Assembly: GCA_022826665.1 (NCBI GenBank)
Contig: JAJDUK010000100.1
Coordinates: forward strand, 1 to 42,118
From: Alphaproteobacteria bacterium
Lineage (GTDB): Bacteria; Pseudomonadota; Alphaproteobacteria; UBA828
Direction: 5' to 3'
Length of the DNA: 42,118 nt
The translations under genes and the position numbers were made by a program. Below, in pieces: positions 1 through 8,191 of the stretch. A model generated the notes under the pieces. That model did not search any database and was not told where the DNA came from. It worked only from the letters and a program-made list of their open reading frames with translations. The first letter of the stretch is position 1. Each line of letters starts with the position of its first letter.

Positions 1-535
1 CCCGAGCAGAAGCTCGATCGCGCCGCATAGAGCCTGCCCCGCGAAGCCGGGGCCGGATCCCGCCCGGAACTTCATCGCCAGCATCACCGCGCCGCCAATC
101 TCAGCCCGGGATACCCTGCGGTCCTTGGCGGATGCTTACGATGTATCGAGCATCATCCCAAGGCCCCTCTCGCCACTTAGCCATAACACGAAGCAAGCTT
201 AAGCCACCTTGTGTAAATTTAGTGTGACTTTGCGAGAGAGTGTCATGTTCATTTGGTGCCTTCTTGCGTCTGGCGGGCACGGCGGCGATCCACGCTGTCA
301 ATCGGCATTCAATATGGGCGCCCGATTGGAGAAGGGGGCCCCTGAGTTCGGACAGCATTCGAGTTCGAGAGCGATCTGCGGCGTGAGCGCGGAGACGCCG
401 AGAATGGATTGACGCGCTATCTAACAGAGCGTGAGGGGCAAACAGGCGACTTACGATAGAGCGGTCCGATACAATTCGGCCTTGTTCAGGATGTCGTTCA
501 TTGCAGGCACGCCCATGCGGTGAGGCTTCGCCGCG
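1..535. other. Stretch without a supported gene
   Basis: No convincing gene was found here. Small open frames exist on both strands but none resembles a known family or has a good ribosome binding site. Around 140-260 the composition is more AT-rich than the flanks, which fits non-coding or decayed DNA. The first 130 bases could be the edge of a gene lying mostly outside the window, but the piece is too short to name. Confidence 0.4.
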
Positions 536-2947
536 TCATGCTCTCAATCGCTGGTTCCGGGCATCGTAAAGCGGCTCGGCGAGCACCCGGGCCGCGCGGC
601 GCTCGCCCAGGATCGCGATCTCGAGCTCGCTGCCGGGCTCGGCGCAATCGGGCTCGACGTAGGCGAAGGCGATGCTTTGGCCGACGGCGTATCCGTACGC
701 ACCGCTGGTGGTGAGCCCGACCATGTGGCCGTCGGCATAGACCGGCTCGCTGCCGTGGGCGTCGGCGTCAACGGCGTCGACCGCGAGATAGACCAGCCGG
801 CTCTCGACGCCCTTGCGGGCCCGCTCGCGCACGGCAGCGCGGCCGATGAACGGGCTGTCGAAGTCGACGAAGCGCTCCAGTCCGCCCTCGATCGGCGTGA
901 TCTCGGTCGTCAACTCCAGCCCCCAGGCCTTGTAGCCCTTCTCCATGCGTAGCGCGTCGAGCGCGTAGAGGCCGACATCGGCGACGCCGTAGCCCTCGCC
1001 CGCCTCCATCGCGGCGTCGTAGAGCGCCGCCATGCGCTCCACCGGGTGGTGCAGCTCCCAGCCGAGCTCGCCCGCATAGGACACCCGGAGCGCCCGCGCG
1101 GGGACGCCCGCGACCTCGATTGCGCGCACCGACAGCCAGGGGAACGCAGCGTTGCCGAGATCGGCGTCGGTCAGGCGGGCGAGCAGGTCGCGCGCGCGTG
1201 GGCCAGTGACCAGCAGAACGCCGTAATCGTCGGTCACGTCCACGATCTCCACGTCCTCGTCCGCGCGCCGGTGCTGCGTCAGCCAGTCGAAATCGTGGAT
1301 CCGGGCGACGGCGGCCGACAGTAGATAGAGCCGGTCGGCGCCCAGCCGCGTGGCGGTGAACTCGCTCTCGATGCCGCCGAGTTCGGTGAGCGCGTGGACC
1401 AGTGCGATCCGGCCCTCGCCCGGCACGCGGTTGGCGAGGATGCGGTCGAGGAACGAAGCCGCGTCGGGGCCGGTCACGTCGAACTTGGAGAACGCCGTGA
1501 GGTCGAGCACGCCGACCCGCTCGCGCACCGCGCGGCATTCCTCGCCAACCGCGTCGAACCAGTTCATGCGGCGGAAGCCGTAGCGCTCCTCGACGCCTTC
1601 CGGCGCGAACCACTTGGCGCGTTCCCAACCGAACGTTTCGGCGAACACGGCGCCGCGCGCGGCGAGCCTGTCGTGGATCGGCGTGGTCATGATCGGCCGG
1701 CCGGCCGGCCGGTACTCGCCGGGATAATGGACCTCGTACATCTGTTGGTACTCGTCGACCGCCTTCTCGACGCTGTATTTGCCGACCGCCCAGTCGCCGA
1801 ACCGCCGCGCCTCCATCTCGCGCACGTTGACCTCGGTCTGGCCGTGCACCATCCACTGCGCGAGATACTTACCGGCGCCGGGCCCCTGGGTGATGCCGAT
1901 CCCCGCCCCGCAGCACATCCAGAAACTGTCGAGCCCCGGCGCAGGCCCGATCAGAAACCCGCCATCCGGGGTGTGGGTGATCGGACCGCTGACAACCCGC
2001 CTGATGCCCGCGTTCTCGAAGACGGGGATGCGCCTGGCGGCGTGCTCGAGCCACGGGATCAGCCGGTCGATATCGGGCGGCAACAACTCGGCGTCGAACA
2101 ACCAGTCGATCCCGTCGAGCGCCCAGGGCTGCGCGCCCGCGGTCTCGTAGGGGCCGACGATCAGCCCGTCCTGCTCCTGGCGGTAGTAGCACGACGCGCG
2201 CGGGTCGCGGACCACCGGCGGCTCCCGGTCCAGCGCGGCGACCTCGGGGAGGTTCTCGGTCACCAGGTACTGGTGGACCACGTTGACGATGGGGACTCCG
2301 AGCCCGACCATCGCGCCCACCTGCGGCGCGAACCCGCCCGCGGCGTTGACCACGTGCTCGGCGACGATGGTCCCCCGCTCGGTGACCACGTCCCACTCGC
2401 CGCCGGGGCGCCGGGCGATGTCGACCACGCGGTTGCGGAGTTCAATCCTGGCGCCGTCCCGGCGCGCGACGGCGGCCATCGCCATGGTACTGCCGGAGGG
2501 ATCGGTGTGCCCGTCGCCCGGCGTGTACGCGCCGAGCAGCACGCCTTCGGTGTCGAGCAGAGGGTGCAGCCGGGCGATCTCGGCCGGGCCGACCAGGTGG
2601 CACTCCGCGCCCACGCAGCGCAGCACGCCCTGCACGTGGTGGAACCAGTCGACTTCGTCTTCGTTGGTCGCGAGCCGGATCGCGCCGCAGCCGTGCCAGC
2701 CCGTGGCTTGGTCCGATTCCGCCTCTAGTCGCCGGTACAGCTGCGAGGCGTAGAAATGCACCTTCGCCAGGTTGAGGCTACCGTTGAAATGGGGGATCAG
2801 CCCCGCCGCGTGCCAGGTCGAGCCCGAGGTGAGCTCGCCCTTCTCGACCAGCACGACGTCGGTCCACCCCTCCTCGACGAGGTGGTAGAGGAGCCCGACC
2901 CCCATCACGCCGCCGCCGATCACGACGACGCGCGCCTGCGACTTCAT
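536..2947 (-). CDS. FAD-dependent dimethylglycine/sarcosine dehydrogenase-like protein with GcvT domain
   Basis: An 803-residue protein with the architecture of the dimethylglycine/sarcosine dehydrogenase family. The N-terminal oxidase fold carries the dinucleotide-binding GGGVMG at residues 11-16 and the motif STWHAAG, whose His46 aligns with the histidine that covalently binds FAD in this family. The second half (about residue 430 onward) is a glycine-cleavage T-protein (GcvT) domain, which in relatives passes the released one-carbon unit to tetrahydrofolate. The likely reaction is oxidative demethylation of an N-methylated glycine derivative in the cytoplasm, linked to an electron carrier; the exact substrate cannot be read. 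The ATG start places the Rossmann strand at the usual distance, although the ribosome binding site is weak. It is monocistronic here, and no methylglycine transporter adjoins it. Identification of the family is firm; assignment as sarcosine or dimethylglycine enzyme is inference. Confidence 0.85.
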   Translation of the reverse strand: MKSQARVVVIGGGVMGVGLLYHLVEEGWTDVVLVEKGELTSGSTWHAAGLIPHFNGSLNLAKVHFYASQLYRRLEAESDQATGWHGCGAIRLATNEDEVDWFHHVQGVLRCVGAECHLVGPAEIARLHPLLDTEGVLLGAYTPGDGHTDPSGSTMAMAAVARRDGARIELRNRVVDIARRPGGEWDVVTERGTIVAEHVVNAAGGFAPQVGAMVGLGVPIVNVVHQYLVTENLPEVAALDREPPVVRDPRASCYYRQEQDGLIVGPYETAGAQPWALDGIDWLFDAELLPPDIDRLIPWLEHAARRIPVFENAGIRRVVSGPITHTPDGGFLIGPAPGLDSFWMCCGAGIGITQGPGAGKYLAQWMVHGQTEVNVREMEARRFGDWAVGKYSVEKAVDEYQQMYEVHYPGEYRPAGRPIMTTPIHDRLAARGAVFAETFGWERAKWFAPEGVEERYGFRRMNWFDAVGEECRAVRERVGVLDLTAFSKFDVTGPDAASFLDRILANRVPGEGRIALVHALTELGGIESEFTATRLGADRLYLLSAAVARIHDFDWLTQHRRADEDVEIVDVTDDYGVLLVTGPRARDLLARLTDADLGNAAFPWLSVRAIEVAGVPARALRVSYAGELGWELHHPVERMAALYDAAMEAGEGYGVADVGLYALDALRMEKGYKAWGLELTTEITPIEGGLERFVDFDSPFIGRAAVRERARKGVESRLVYLAVDAVDADAHGSEPVYADGHMVGLTTSGAYGYAVGQSIAFAYVEPDCAEPGSELEIAILGERRAARVLAEPLYDARNQRLRA

Positions 2948-3468
2948 CGCCGGTCCCGCGGCGGCGGTTCAACGAACGGTATCGCGCTCGACATCGCCAC
3001 CCTCCCGCTTCGCGCCGCCGGTGCATCGGACGACTTCGCCCTTACCCACACCCTGGCGCCGCCGCAAGCGGTTTTCTCGAGTCAGCGCTCGCCGCGTGAA
3101 GGGGTTCCTCCACAAGGGTATGCGTCGTCGCAAATTTCCCGCTGATCGGAACCTGGAGCCTCCGGTTCTGGCCCAAGGCGGTGTACACGAACACGCGGGA
3201 GGCTGGGTGCAGGTGGCTGGAAGCGTCGAAGTATGGCTGCAAAGATCCCGAACTCCGGCCCTTTACCGGCGCGGTGCCCGGAGTGGAACGACGCCGTGGG
3301 CGGCCTGGGCGAGCTGATGCAGGCGGGAGCGACCGGCGGAATGCACCTCGCGCTCATGCGGATTCGGCGAAGGTTTGGGTGTAAGAGTTGACAGTGGGGA
3401 CTCTGGAGATCATCGCCGCCGACCTCCTCAGTGGCGACCCGGGCGGGTGGGCGGCCGGGCGAGGCCCT
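2948..3468. other. Intergenic region, about 520 bases, no supported gene
   Basis: The region lies between the start of the flavoprotein gene and the 3' end of the hybrid kinase gene. Open frames here lack family resemblance and ribosome binding sites. A TTGACA hexamer occurs near 3386 on the plus strand, but no acceptable -10 element follows it. The promoter of the leftward flavoprotein gene should lie within it but cannot be pinpointed. Confidence 0.4.
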
Positions 3469-5823
3469 TCACACCTCGCCCGGCTTGGCCATGCGGTAGC
3501 CGACGCCCCGCTCGTTGAATATGTAGATGGGGCGCGCCGCGTCGTCGCCGAGCTTCGACCGGAGCTTCATCACGAAGGCGCGCACGGACTTCCCGTCGCC
3601 GGCGTTGCGCGCGCCCCATCCCTGGCGGAGCAGTGAATCGGTGGTCACCACCCGTCCGGCGTTGACGGAGAGGATGCGCAGCAGCTCGTACTCGGTGGCG
3701 GTGAGCGCCACCGCGCGCCCGTCCACCGTCACCCGGCGCTGGTCGTAGTCGATGGCCAGCGCGCCGAGCACGAACGGCTCGGGTTCGGCGCGGCTGCGCA
3801 GCGCCGCTCCGACCCGCGCGGTGAGCTCGGTCGGCGAGAAGGGCTTGACGATGAAGTCGGTGGCGCCGGCCTCGAAGGCGCGCGCGATGGTCTCGTCGCG
3901 GCCGTAGCCCGAGATGAAGATGACCGGCAGGTCGGTGAGCTCCGGGACCTCGGCCATGAGCTCGATCCCGCCGGTCCCGGGCAGCATCAGGTCGAGCAGC
4001 ACGAGCTGCGGCTTCTCGGCGCGGACGAGGGCGGCAATCTCGCCCGGTTCGGCGGTGACCCGCACGGCGTAGCCCGCCTCGGTGAGCGCGTCGCGCACTG
4101 AGCGAAGCGTGTGCGGGTCGTCGTCCACGACGAGGATGCGCGGTTTCGCCGACGCATCGCCGGGCGGGCGCTTCGCAGCCGGCCGGGCCTTCGCACCCCC
4201 TTCCTGGCCTTCGACCACCGGGAGCGTGAAGATGAACCGCGCGCCCTGCCCGAGCCCGGCACTCTCGGCGCGGATGCGGCCCCCGTGCGCCTCCACCAGC
4301 CCCTTGCAGATAGCAAGTCCGAGACCGATCGCCTCGGTGCCGCCCTCGGCGTGGCCCCCGGTGAACGCGACATGCTTGCGAAAGAGCTGGCCCAGCATCT
4401 CAGGCGGCACGCCCCGCCCCTGGTCGGAGACCGAGACCGCGACGTGCGTCCCGTCGCGCGCCGCCTCCACCCGGACGGGAGAGGATTCCGGAGAGTGCCG
4501 GGCGGCATTGGAAAGCAGGTTATTCAGCACCTGCACGATGCGCTGGCGGTCGGCCATCACCCCTGGAAGGTCGGGCGGCAGGTCGATCGAGATCGTGTGT
4601 CTGGCACCGCCGCTCAGGAAGGTGTTGCGCGCCCGGTCCACGAGCGCAGCCACGTCGGAGGGCTCGGGATCGACCGAGAGCGTCCCCGCCTCGATGCGCC
4701 CAGCGTCGAGCAGGTTCCCGATGAGCCCCTGCATGTGGTCGGCCTGGGTGTCGATGATGCGGAAGAACTGGTCCACCTCGGCCTGCGGCAGGGCGGGTGC
4801 GGCGCTGCGCACCGCAGCCACCGAGCCCTTGATGGCCGCCAGCGGCGTGCGCAGCTCGTGGCTCACCATGCCCAGGAACTCCGCCCGCAGGCGCTCCAGC
4901 TCCCTGATCGGAGCCAGATCCTGCATGGTGACGACCACCGACGCCACGGTGCCGTCCTCGGCGCAGATCGGCGTTCCGTTGACCAGCATCGACACGCTCC
5001 GTCCGTCGGGCACCGAGACCTCGATCTCCTCGGCCCGCACCGTTCCGGAGTTCTTCAGCTCCTGCGCAACCGAGAGTCGATCGAGCGTCACCTCGCGCCC
5101 GTCGGCAAACCGGAGGGTCGATTTCCCCAACAGTTCATCGCCGGAGCAGCCCGGCGTGCGAAGGGGCTCGACGATGCGATTGGCCTCCCGGTTGGACGAC
5201 ACTGGCTCTCCGGTGCGGGCGTCGAACACCACCACGCCCACCGGCGAGGTGTCGATCAGGGCCTCCAGGTCGGCCCGGGCGCGTTGCTCGTCGCGGTGGG
5301 CGCGGGCGTTGGCAATGGCCGTCGCCGCCTGCGAGGCGAAGAGCATCAGCACCTCCTCGTCCTCGTCGGTGAACTCTGCAGCGCCCTCCTTCTCGACGAG
5401 GAAGAAGTTGCCGATCTGCTTGCCCCGGTAGCGCACCGGCATCCCCTGCAGGGTCTTCGACGATATCGGGTCAGGGGAGATACCGAGGTCGCGCAGGTAG
5501 GCCGGCAGATCCGCGACCCTCAGAGGTCCCGGCAATTCGGGCAGATGGGCGAATAGCCGGGGAACGACGGACGTCTTGAGGAACTGGCGCCACTCGTCGG
5601 AGGTGCTGCCCGAGGTCACGAACTCGCGCATCTCGCCGGCCTCGTCGATGGTGGCGATGACGCCGTAGCGCGCGCCGGTGAGCGCACAGGCGCTGTCGAC
5701 GACCTCCTGGAGCACGGTGGCGAGGTCGAGGCTGGCATTGGTGCGCAGGATGGCCGCGGTGAGCGTGGAGATGCGCGCCTCCAGGGCCTGGAGTCGGCGT
5801 TGGGTCTCGTCGGGACCGTTCAT
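3469..5823 (-). CDS. Hybrid GAF-PAS histidine kinase fused to receiver and OmpR-type winged helix
   Basis: A 784-residue protein that carries a whole two-component pathway on one chain. In order: a GAF-like sensor (about 15-165), a PAS-like region (about 180-300), a dimerisation/phosphoacceptor domain with MVSHELRTPL (His322), an HATPase domain with glycine boxes such as DQGRGVP and GLGLAICKGL (about 430-530), a receiver with acidic VVDDD, phosphoacceptor Asp near 611 in LLDLMLPG and the conserved Lys in VKPFSP, and a C-terminal OmpR/PhoB winged helix (about 690-784) with YELLRILS and RGVGYRM. No membrane segments are visible, so it is probably cytoplasmic and senses a soluble cue. Kinase-to-DNA-binding fusions are uncommon but known (the one-chain hybrid two-component type). 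Its first 40 residues are closely matched by a truncated paralog at 41858. Target promoters cannot be deduced. Confidence 0.9.
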   Translation of the reverse strand: MNGPDETQRRLQALEARISTLTAAILRTNASLDLATVLQEVVDSACALTGARYGVIATIDEAGEMREFVTSGSTSDEWRQFLKTSVVPRLFAHLPELPGPLRVADLPAYLRDLGISPDPISSKTLQGMPVRYRGKQIGNFFLVEKEGAAEFTDEDEEVLMLFASQAATAIANARAHRDEQRARADLEALIDTSPVGVVVFDARTGEPVSSNREANRIVEPLRTPGCSGDELLGKSTLRFADGREVTLDRLSVAQELKNSGTVRAEEIEVSVPDGRSVSMLVNGTPICAEDGTVASVVVTMQDLAPIRELERLRAEFLGMVSHELRTPLAAIKGSVAAVRSAAPALPQAEVDQFFRIIDTQADHMQGLIGNLLDAGRIEAGTLSVDPEPSDVAALVDRARNTFLSGGARHTISIDLPPDLPGVMADRQRIVQVLNNLLSNAARHSPESSPVRVEAARDGTHVAVSVSDQGRGVPPEMLGQLFRKHVAFTGGHAEGGTEAIGLGLAICKGLVEAHGGRIRAESAGLGQGARFIFTLPVVEGQEGGAKARPAAKRPPGDASAKPRILVVDDDPHTLRSVRDALTEAGYAVRVTAEPGEIAALVRAEKPQLVLLDLMLPGTGGIELMAEVPELTDLPVIFISGYGRDETIARAFEAGATDFIVKPFSPTELTARVGAALRSRAEPEPFVLGALAIDYDQRRVTVDGRAVALTATEYELLRILSVNAGRVVTTDSLLRQGWGARNAGDGKSVRAFVMKLRSKLGDDAARPIYIFNERGVGYRMAKPGEV

Positions 5824-6130
5824 TGGCGCAGCCCATCGGGAGTCGTGATCGGAGCCCGCGCGCAGGCGGCGTCGGCGCCGGGGAGGCCAGTGTAGCGATT
5901 CCAGGGCCGAATAAAACGGAAATAGGACACAGTTTTCTCAAATGGGGACACTACATTGACATAATCTCGGCTATTGTTTTGTGAGGTTACGAACGGAATC
6001 AGCATTTTCTGGCGCCATGTGCACGCGGCGCGGGCTATCCGCAGCAATTCGCTCCCTTCCTTCGCTCGCTGCTCTCCGGGCTGTGACCGGCGACGTGATT
6101 TCGAGCGCCGCCGGCGCAGGGTAGTCGCCA
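5824..6130. other. Divergent intergenic region with AT-rich patch
   Basis: This separates the leftward kinase gene from the rightward TadG-like fragment. Between about 5905 and 5995 it is clearly AT-rich compared with the surroundings and contains GGACAC twice, 20 bases apart (5927 and 5947), plus TTGACA at 5956 on the plus strand. The promoters for both directions probably lie here, but no element pair with good spacing was found. The repeated GGACAC might also be a scar of an insertion sequence end. Confidence 0.35.
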
Positions 6131-6583
6131 GTGCCAGCCAGGTACCGCGACATGGTCTTCGGCCCCGTTGGCACCCGGGTGCACCGAGCCGTGAGCCGCT
6201 TCCTTGTCGGCACCCGCGCCGGGGCCACGTCCATTGTGACGGCGGCGGTCGCGGTGATGTCGGTCGCAGGCCTCGCGTTCATCATCGACCACATCTGGCT
6301 GATCGATCAGCGCGACGTGCTCAAGAGCGCTGCCAGTGCGGCAGGGGTGGCGGCCACCAAGGAGATGGATCGCCTGCTCGTGCCCAGTCCGGACATGAGC
6401 CAGGCTGATCTGACCAGCGCGCTTACCCCTGTCGCGAGGAACTACATCGAACTCAACCTGGCCTATCTGTCGACGAACCGTCTCACACGAGCCAAGGAGA
6501 CGCTCACGCTGACCTCGGCGCTCAGGAGCAATCCCAGTTTCGGGATCGACCTCGACGCGACGCGGAGGGACAGTCCCGGGTAG
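6131..6583 (+). pseudogene. Truncated TadG/TadE-like Flp pilus assembly protein (N-terminal part)
   Basis: A 150-residue reading frame whose first 110 residues look like the N-terminus of TadG-type proteins. A positively charged leader is followed by GATSIVTAAVAVMSVAGLAF, a single membrane segment, and then the IDHIWLIDQRDVLKSAASAA region, typical of the pseudopilin-like N-terminus that precedes the large extracellular domain. Full TadG proteins are several hundred residues long; here the frame stops after a short stretch and no continuation in another frame was seen downstream. No other tad genes lie nearby. The start may be GTG at 6131 or ATG at 6152. It is probably a broken relic, though a short functional minor pilin-like protein cannot be excluded. 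Confidence 0.6.
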
Positions 6584-6686
6584 AACGGGATGTCGGCGCC
6601 TGCGGCTGACGTTACGTGACAGGTGAGCCGTGCCCAGAATGAGGGCAGGAGCGTTGAAGCTGGACTTGACAAAGAGGTATCGAACC

Positions 6687-7691
6687 ATGGCGCATGCCGC
6701 GATACGCGCAGCCGTCGCCCTTGCTTCTGCGGCGCTGCTCTCAATCTCGCTGACCGCGACCGCCGTCGCCGAGTCCGAATGGGACCTGCCGCTCGCCTGG
6801 CCGGACGGCAACTTCCACGTCGAGAACGCCAAGACCTTCGCCAAGGTGGTGGGGCAGGTGACCGGGGGCGAGGTCACCATCAACATCCATGCGGGCGGGT
6901 CCCTCGGCTTCAAGGGGCCGGAGATGCTGAACGCGGTCGGCGACGGCCTCGTGCCCATCGGCGAGATGTTGCTCAACCAGCAGGTGGGAGAGCGGAAGAT
7001 TCTAGGGCTGGAGACGCAGCCCTACATCATCGAGGACCTCGACCAGCTCGCGATCTTCCACAAGCACTTCCGCCCGGCCATCGAGCGGGTCGCGGCGGAG
7101 TACAACCAGAAGGTTCTCTACGTGGTGCCGTGGCCGCGCCAGTACGTCTACACCAAGGTGGAGGCGAAGGGGGTCGCGGACCTCACCGGCATCAAGATCC
7201 GTACCTACAACGACACGACGACCGAGATGTTCAACCGTATCGGCATGACCTCGGTGCAGCTGCCCTGGGGCGAGGTGGTGCCCTCGCTCGCGGCCGGCAC
7301 CATCGACGCGGTCACGACATCGGCGAGTTCCGGTGTGGACGGGAAGTTCTGGGAGTTCCTGACGCACATGTACCCGACGAGCCACGTCTGGTCGTCGAAC
7401 GCGGTTTCCGTGAACCTCGATGCCTGGAACGCGCTGACCGAGGGCCAGCGGGACGCCATCGAGGTGGCGGCGCGGATGCTTGAACCGGTGTTCTGGCAGG
7501 TCAGCAAGGCGGAAGATGCGGCGAAGTCGAAGATCCTGAACGAGCGCGGTGTGGCGATGGCAGCGGTGTCGGCGGAAATGCTGGCCGACATGCAGGCCGC
7601 GACCGAGCCGATGCTGGCGGAGGCGCTGGCTGAGCTTGGCGACGAGGGGCAGGCCATCATCGACGGCTTCAACCAGGGCATCGGCCGCTAG
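6687..7691 (+). CDS. dctP: TRAP transporter solute-binding protein, DctP family
   Basis: A 334-residue secreted protein of the TRAP binding-protein (DctP) family. A signal peptide with a long alanine-rich core ends near TAVAES. The mature part has the conserved GIKIRTYND segment, which contains the arginine that binds carboxylate ligands in this family, followed by the EVVPSLAAGTIDAV segment. It should act in the periplasm, delivering an organic acid to a DctQ/DctM membrane pair. The upstream start at 6630 would leave an unlikely charged extension before the signal peptide; ATG at 6687 is preceded by AGAGG. No DctQ or DctM gene is present in the window, so the protein is an orphan here. Its stop codon abuts the end of an IS630-type remnant, so loss of downstream permease genes by rearrangement is plausible. 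Confidence 0.87.
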   Translation: MAHAAIRAAVALASAALLSISLTATAVAESEWDLPLAWPDGNFHVENAKTFAKVVGQVTGGEVTINIHAGGSLGFKGPEMLNAVGDGLVPIGEMLLNQQVGERKILGLETQPYIIEDLDQLAIFHKHFRPAIERVAAEYNQKVLYVVPWPRQYVYTKVEAKGVADLTGIKIRTYNDTTTEMFNRIGMTSVQLPWGEVVPSLAAGTIDAVTTSASSGVDGKFWEFLTHMYPTSHVWSSNAVSVNLDAWNALTEGQRDAIEVAARMLEPVFWQVSKAEDAAKSKILNERGVAMAAVSAEMLADMQAATEPMLAEALAELGDEGQAIIDGFNQGIGR

Positions 7692-7698
7692 TGTCCTG

Positions 7699-7818
7699 TC
7701 AATCATCAAGTGTCGGGTAGAGGCGCTTGAGCTTCACCCGAGCATCATCGGTGGTGAACTGCCAGTTCACATTTGCGTGGATGCGGTCGCGGGAAGCCTG
7801 CCCAGCGGCGACCTCCCG
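7699..7818 (-). mobile_element. Remnant of an IS630-family transposase gene (C-terminal end only)
   Basis: Reading the minus strand, about 40 codons end in a stop at 7699-7701 and encode a tail containing NVNWQFTTDDARVKLKRLYP, which resembles the C-terminus of IS630-type transposases. The rest of the transposase is absent: at about 7818 the sequence joins the nuclease coding region. The outer edge lies next to a TA dinucleotide at 7689-7690, matching the TA target preference of this family. The element is dead. The family call rests on recalled resemblance of the tail and would be settled by a protein search. Confidence 0.5.
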
Positions 7819-8159
7819 CCGTTAACATCGAGCACGAGATCGGCGACGACGTGCCCGCCCCACTTGCCCCACTCGGGATCCCGGACCACGATCAACGACG
7901 CCATGTTGATCGCTCTATCGGCGAAGACGGTTGCGGCCTCGCCGACGATGCGCTCGGCCTCGCACTTCGGGCGCAGGGTCTCAGGGGTGTCCACGGAGCG
8001 CAAGCGCACCTTGAGGCTGGAGAGCTCCGGCGGCAGGTCGGCCGAGGCGTCCACCGCCACCGTGTCACCGTCAATCACCCGCGCCACTGGCCAGCGATAG
8101 TCAGCCGCCGTCGCCGGCAGTGCAATGACTGTCGCCAAGGCGACGGCTGAACGATGGAT
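7819..8159 (-). pseudogene. Broken thermonuclease-like (SNase family) secreted protein
   Basis: The frame encodes a hydrophobic leader ending near PATAADYRW, followed by the SNase-fold signature RVIDGDTVAVD, then LKVRLRSVDTPETLRPKCEAE and KWGGHVVADLVL. These match the start, the conserved arginine-containing strand and the late strand of small secreted thermonuclease homologs. The typical C-terminal helix is missing because the coding sequence runs into an IS630-type remnant near 7818. No good start codon lies just before the leader: the only ATG in frame is far upstream, over the opposite-strand STAS gene. Both ends therefore look damaged. It was probably once an exported nuclease. Confidence 0.65.
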
Positions 8160-8191
8160 GCGGCACGCCCGCTTTCCAGGGAGGCACGAAG

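Noticed and set aside
1-190. Plus-strand residues reading RDTLRSLADAYDVSS that recall a resolvase-type helix-turn-helix tail
   Set aside because: The piece is too short and degenerate, with no catalytic part in view, to support a call.
1394-2728. A 444-codon frame on the plus strand inside the flavoprotein gene
   Set aside because: It is antisense to conserved catalytic domains and has the Arg/Asp/His-rich composition of a shadow frame.
4082-5556. Long plus-strand frames within the kinase gene
   Set aside because: They are opposite to unmistakable kinase motifs and carry no recognisable domain.
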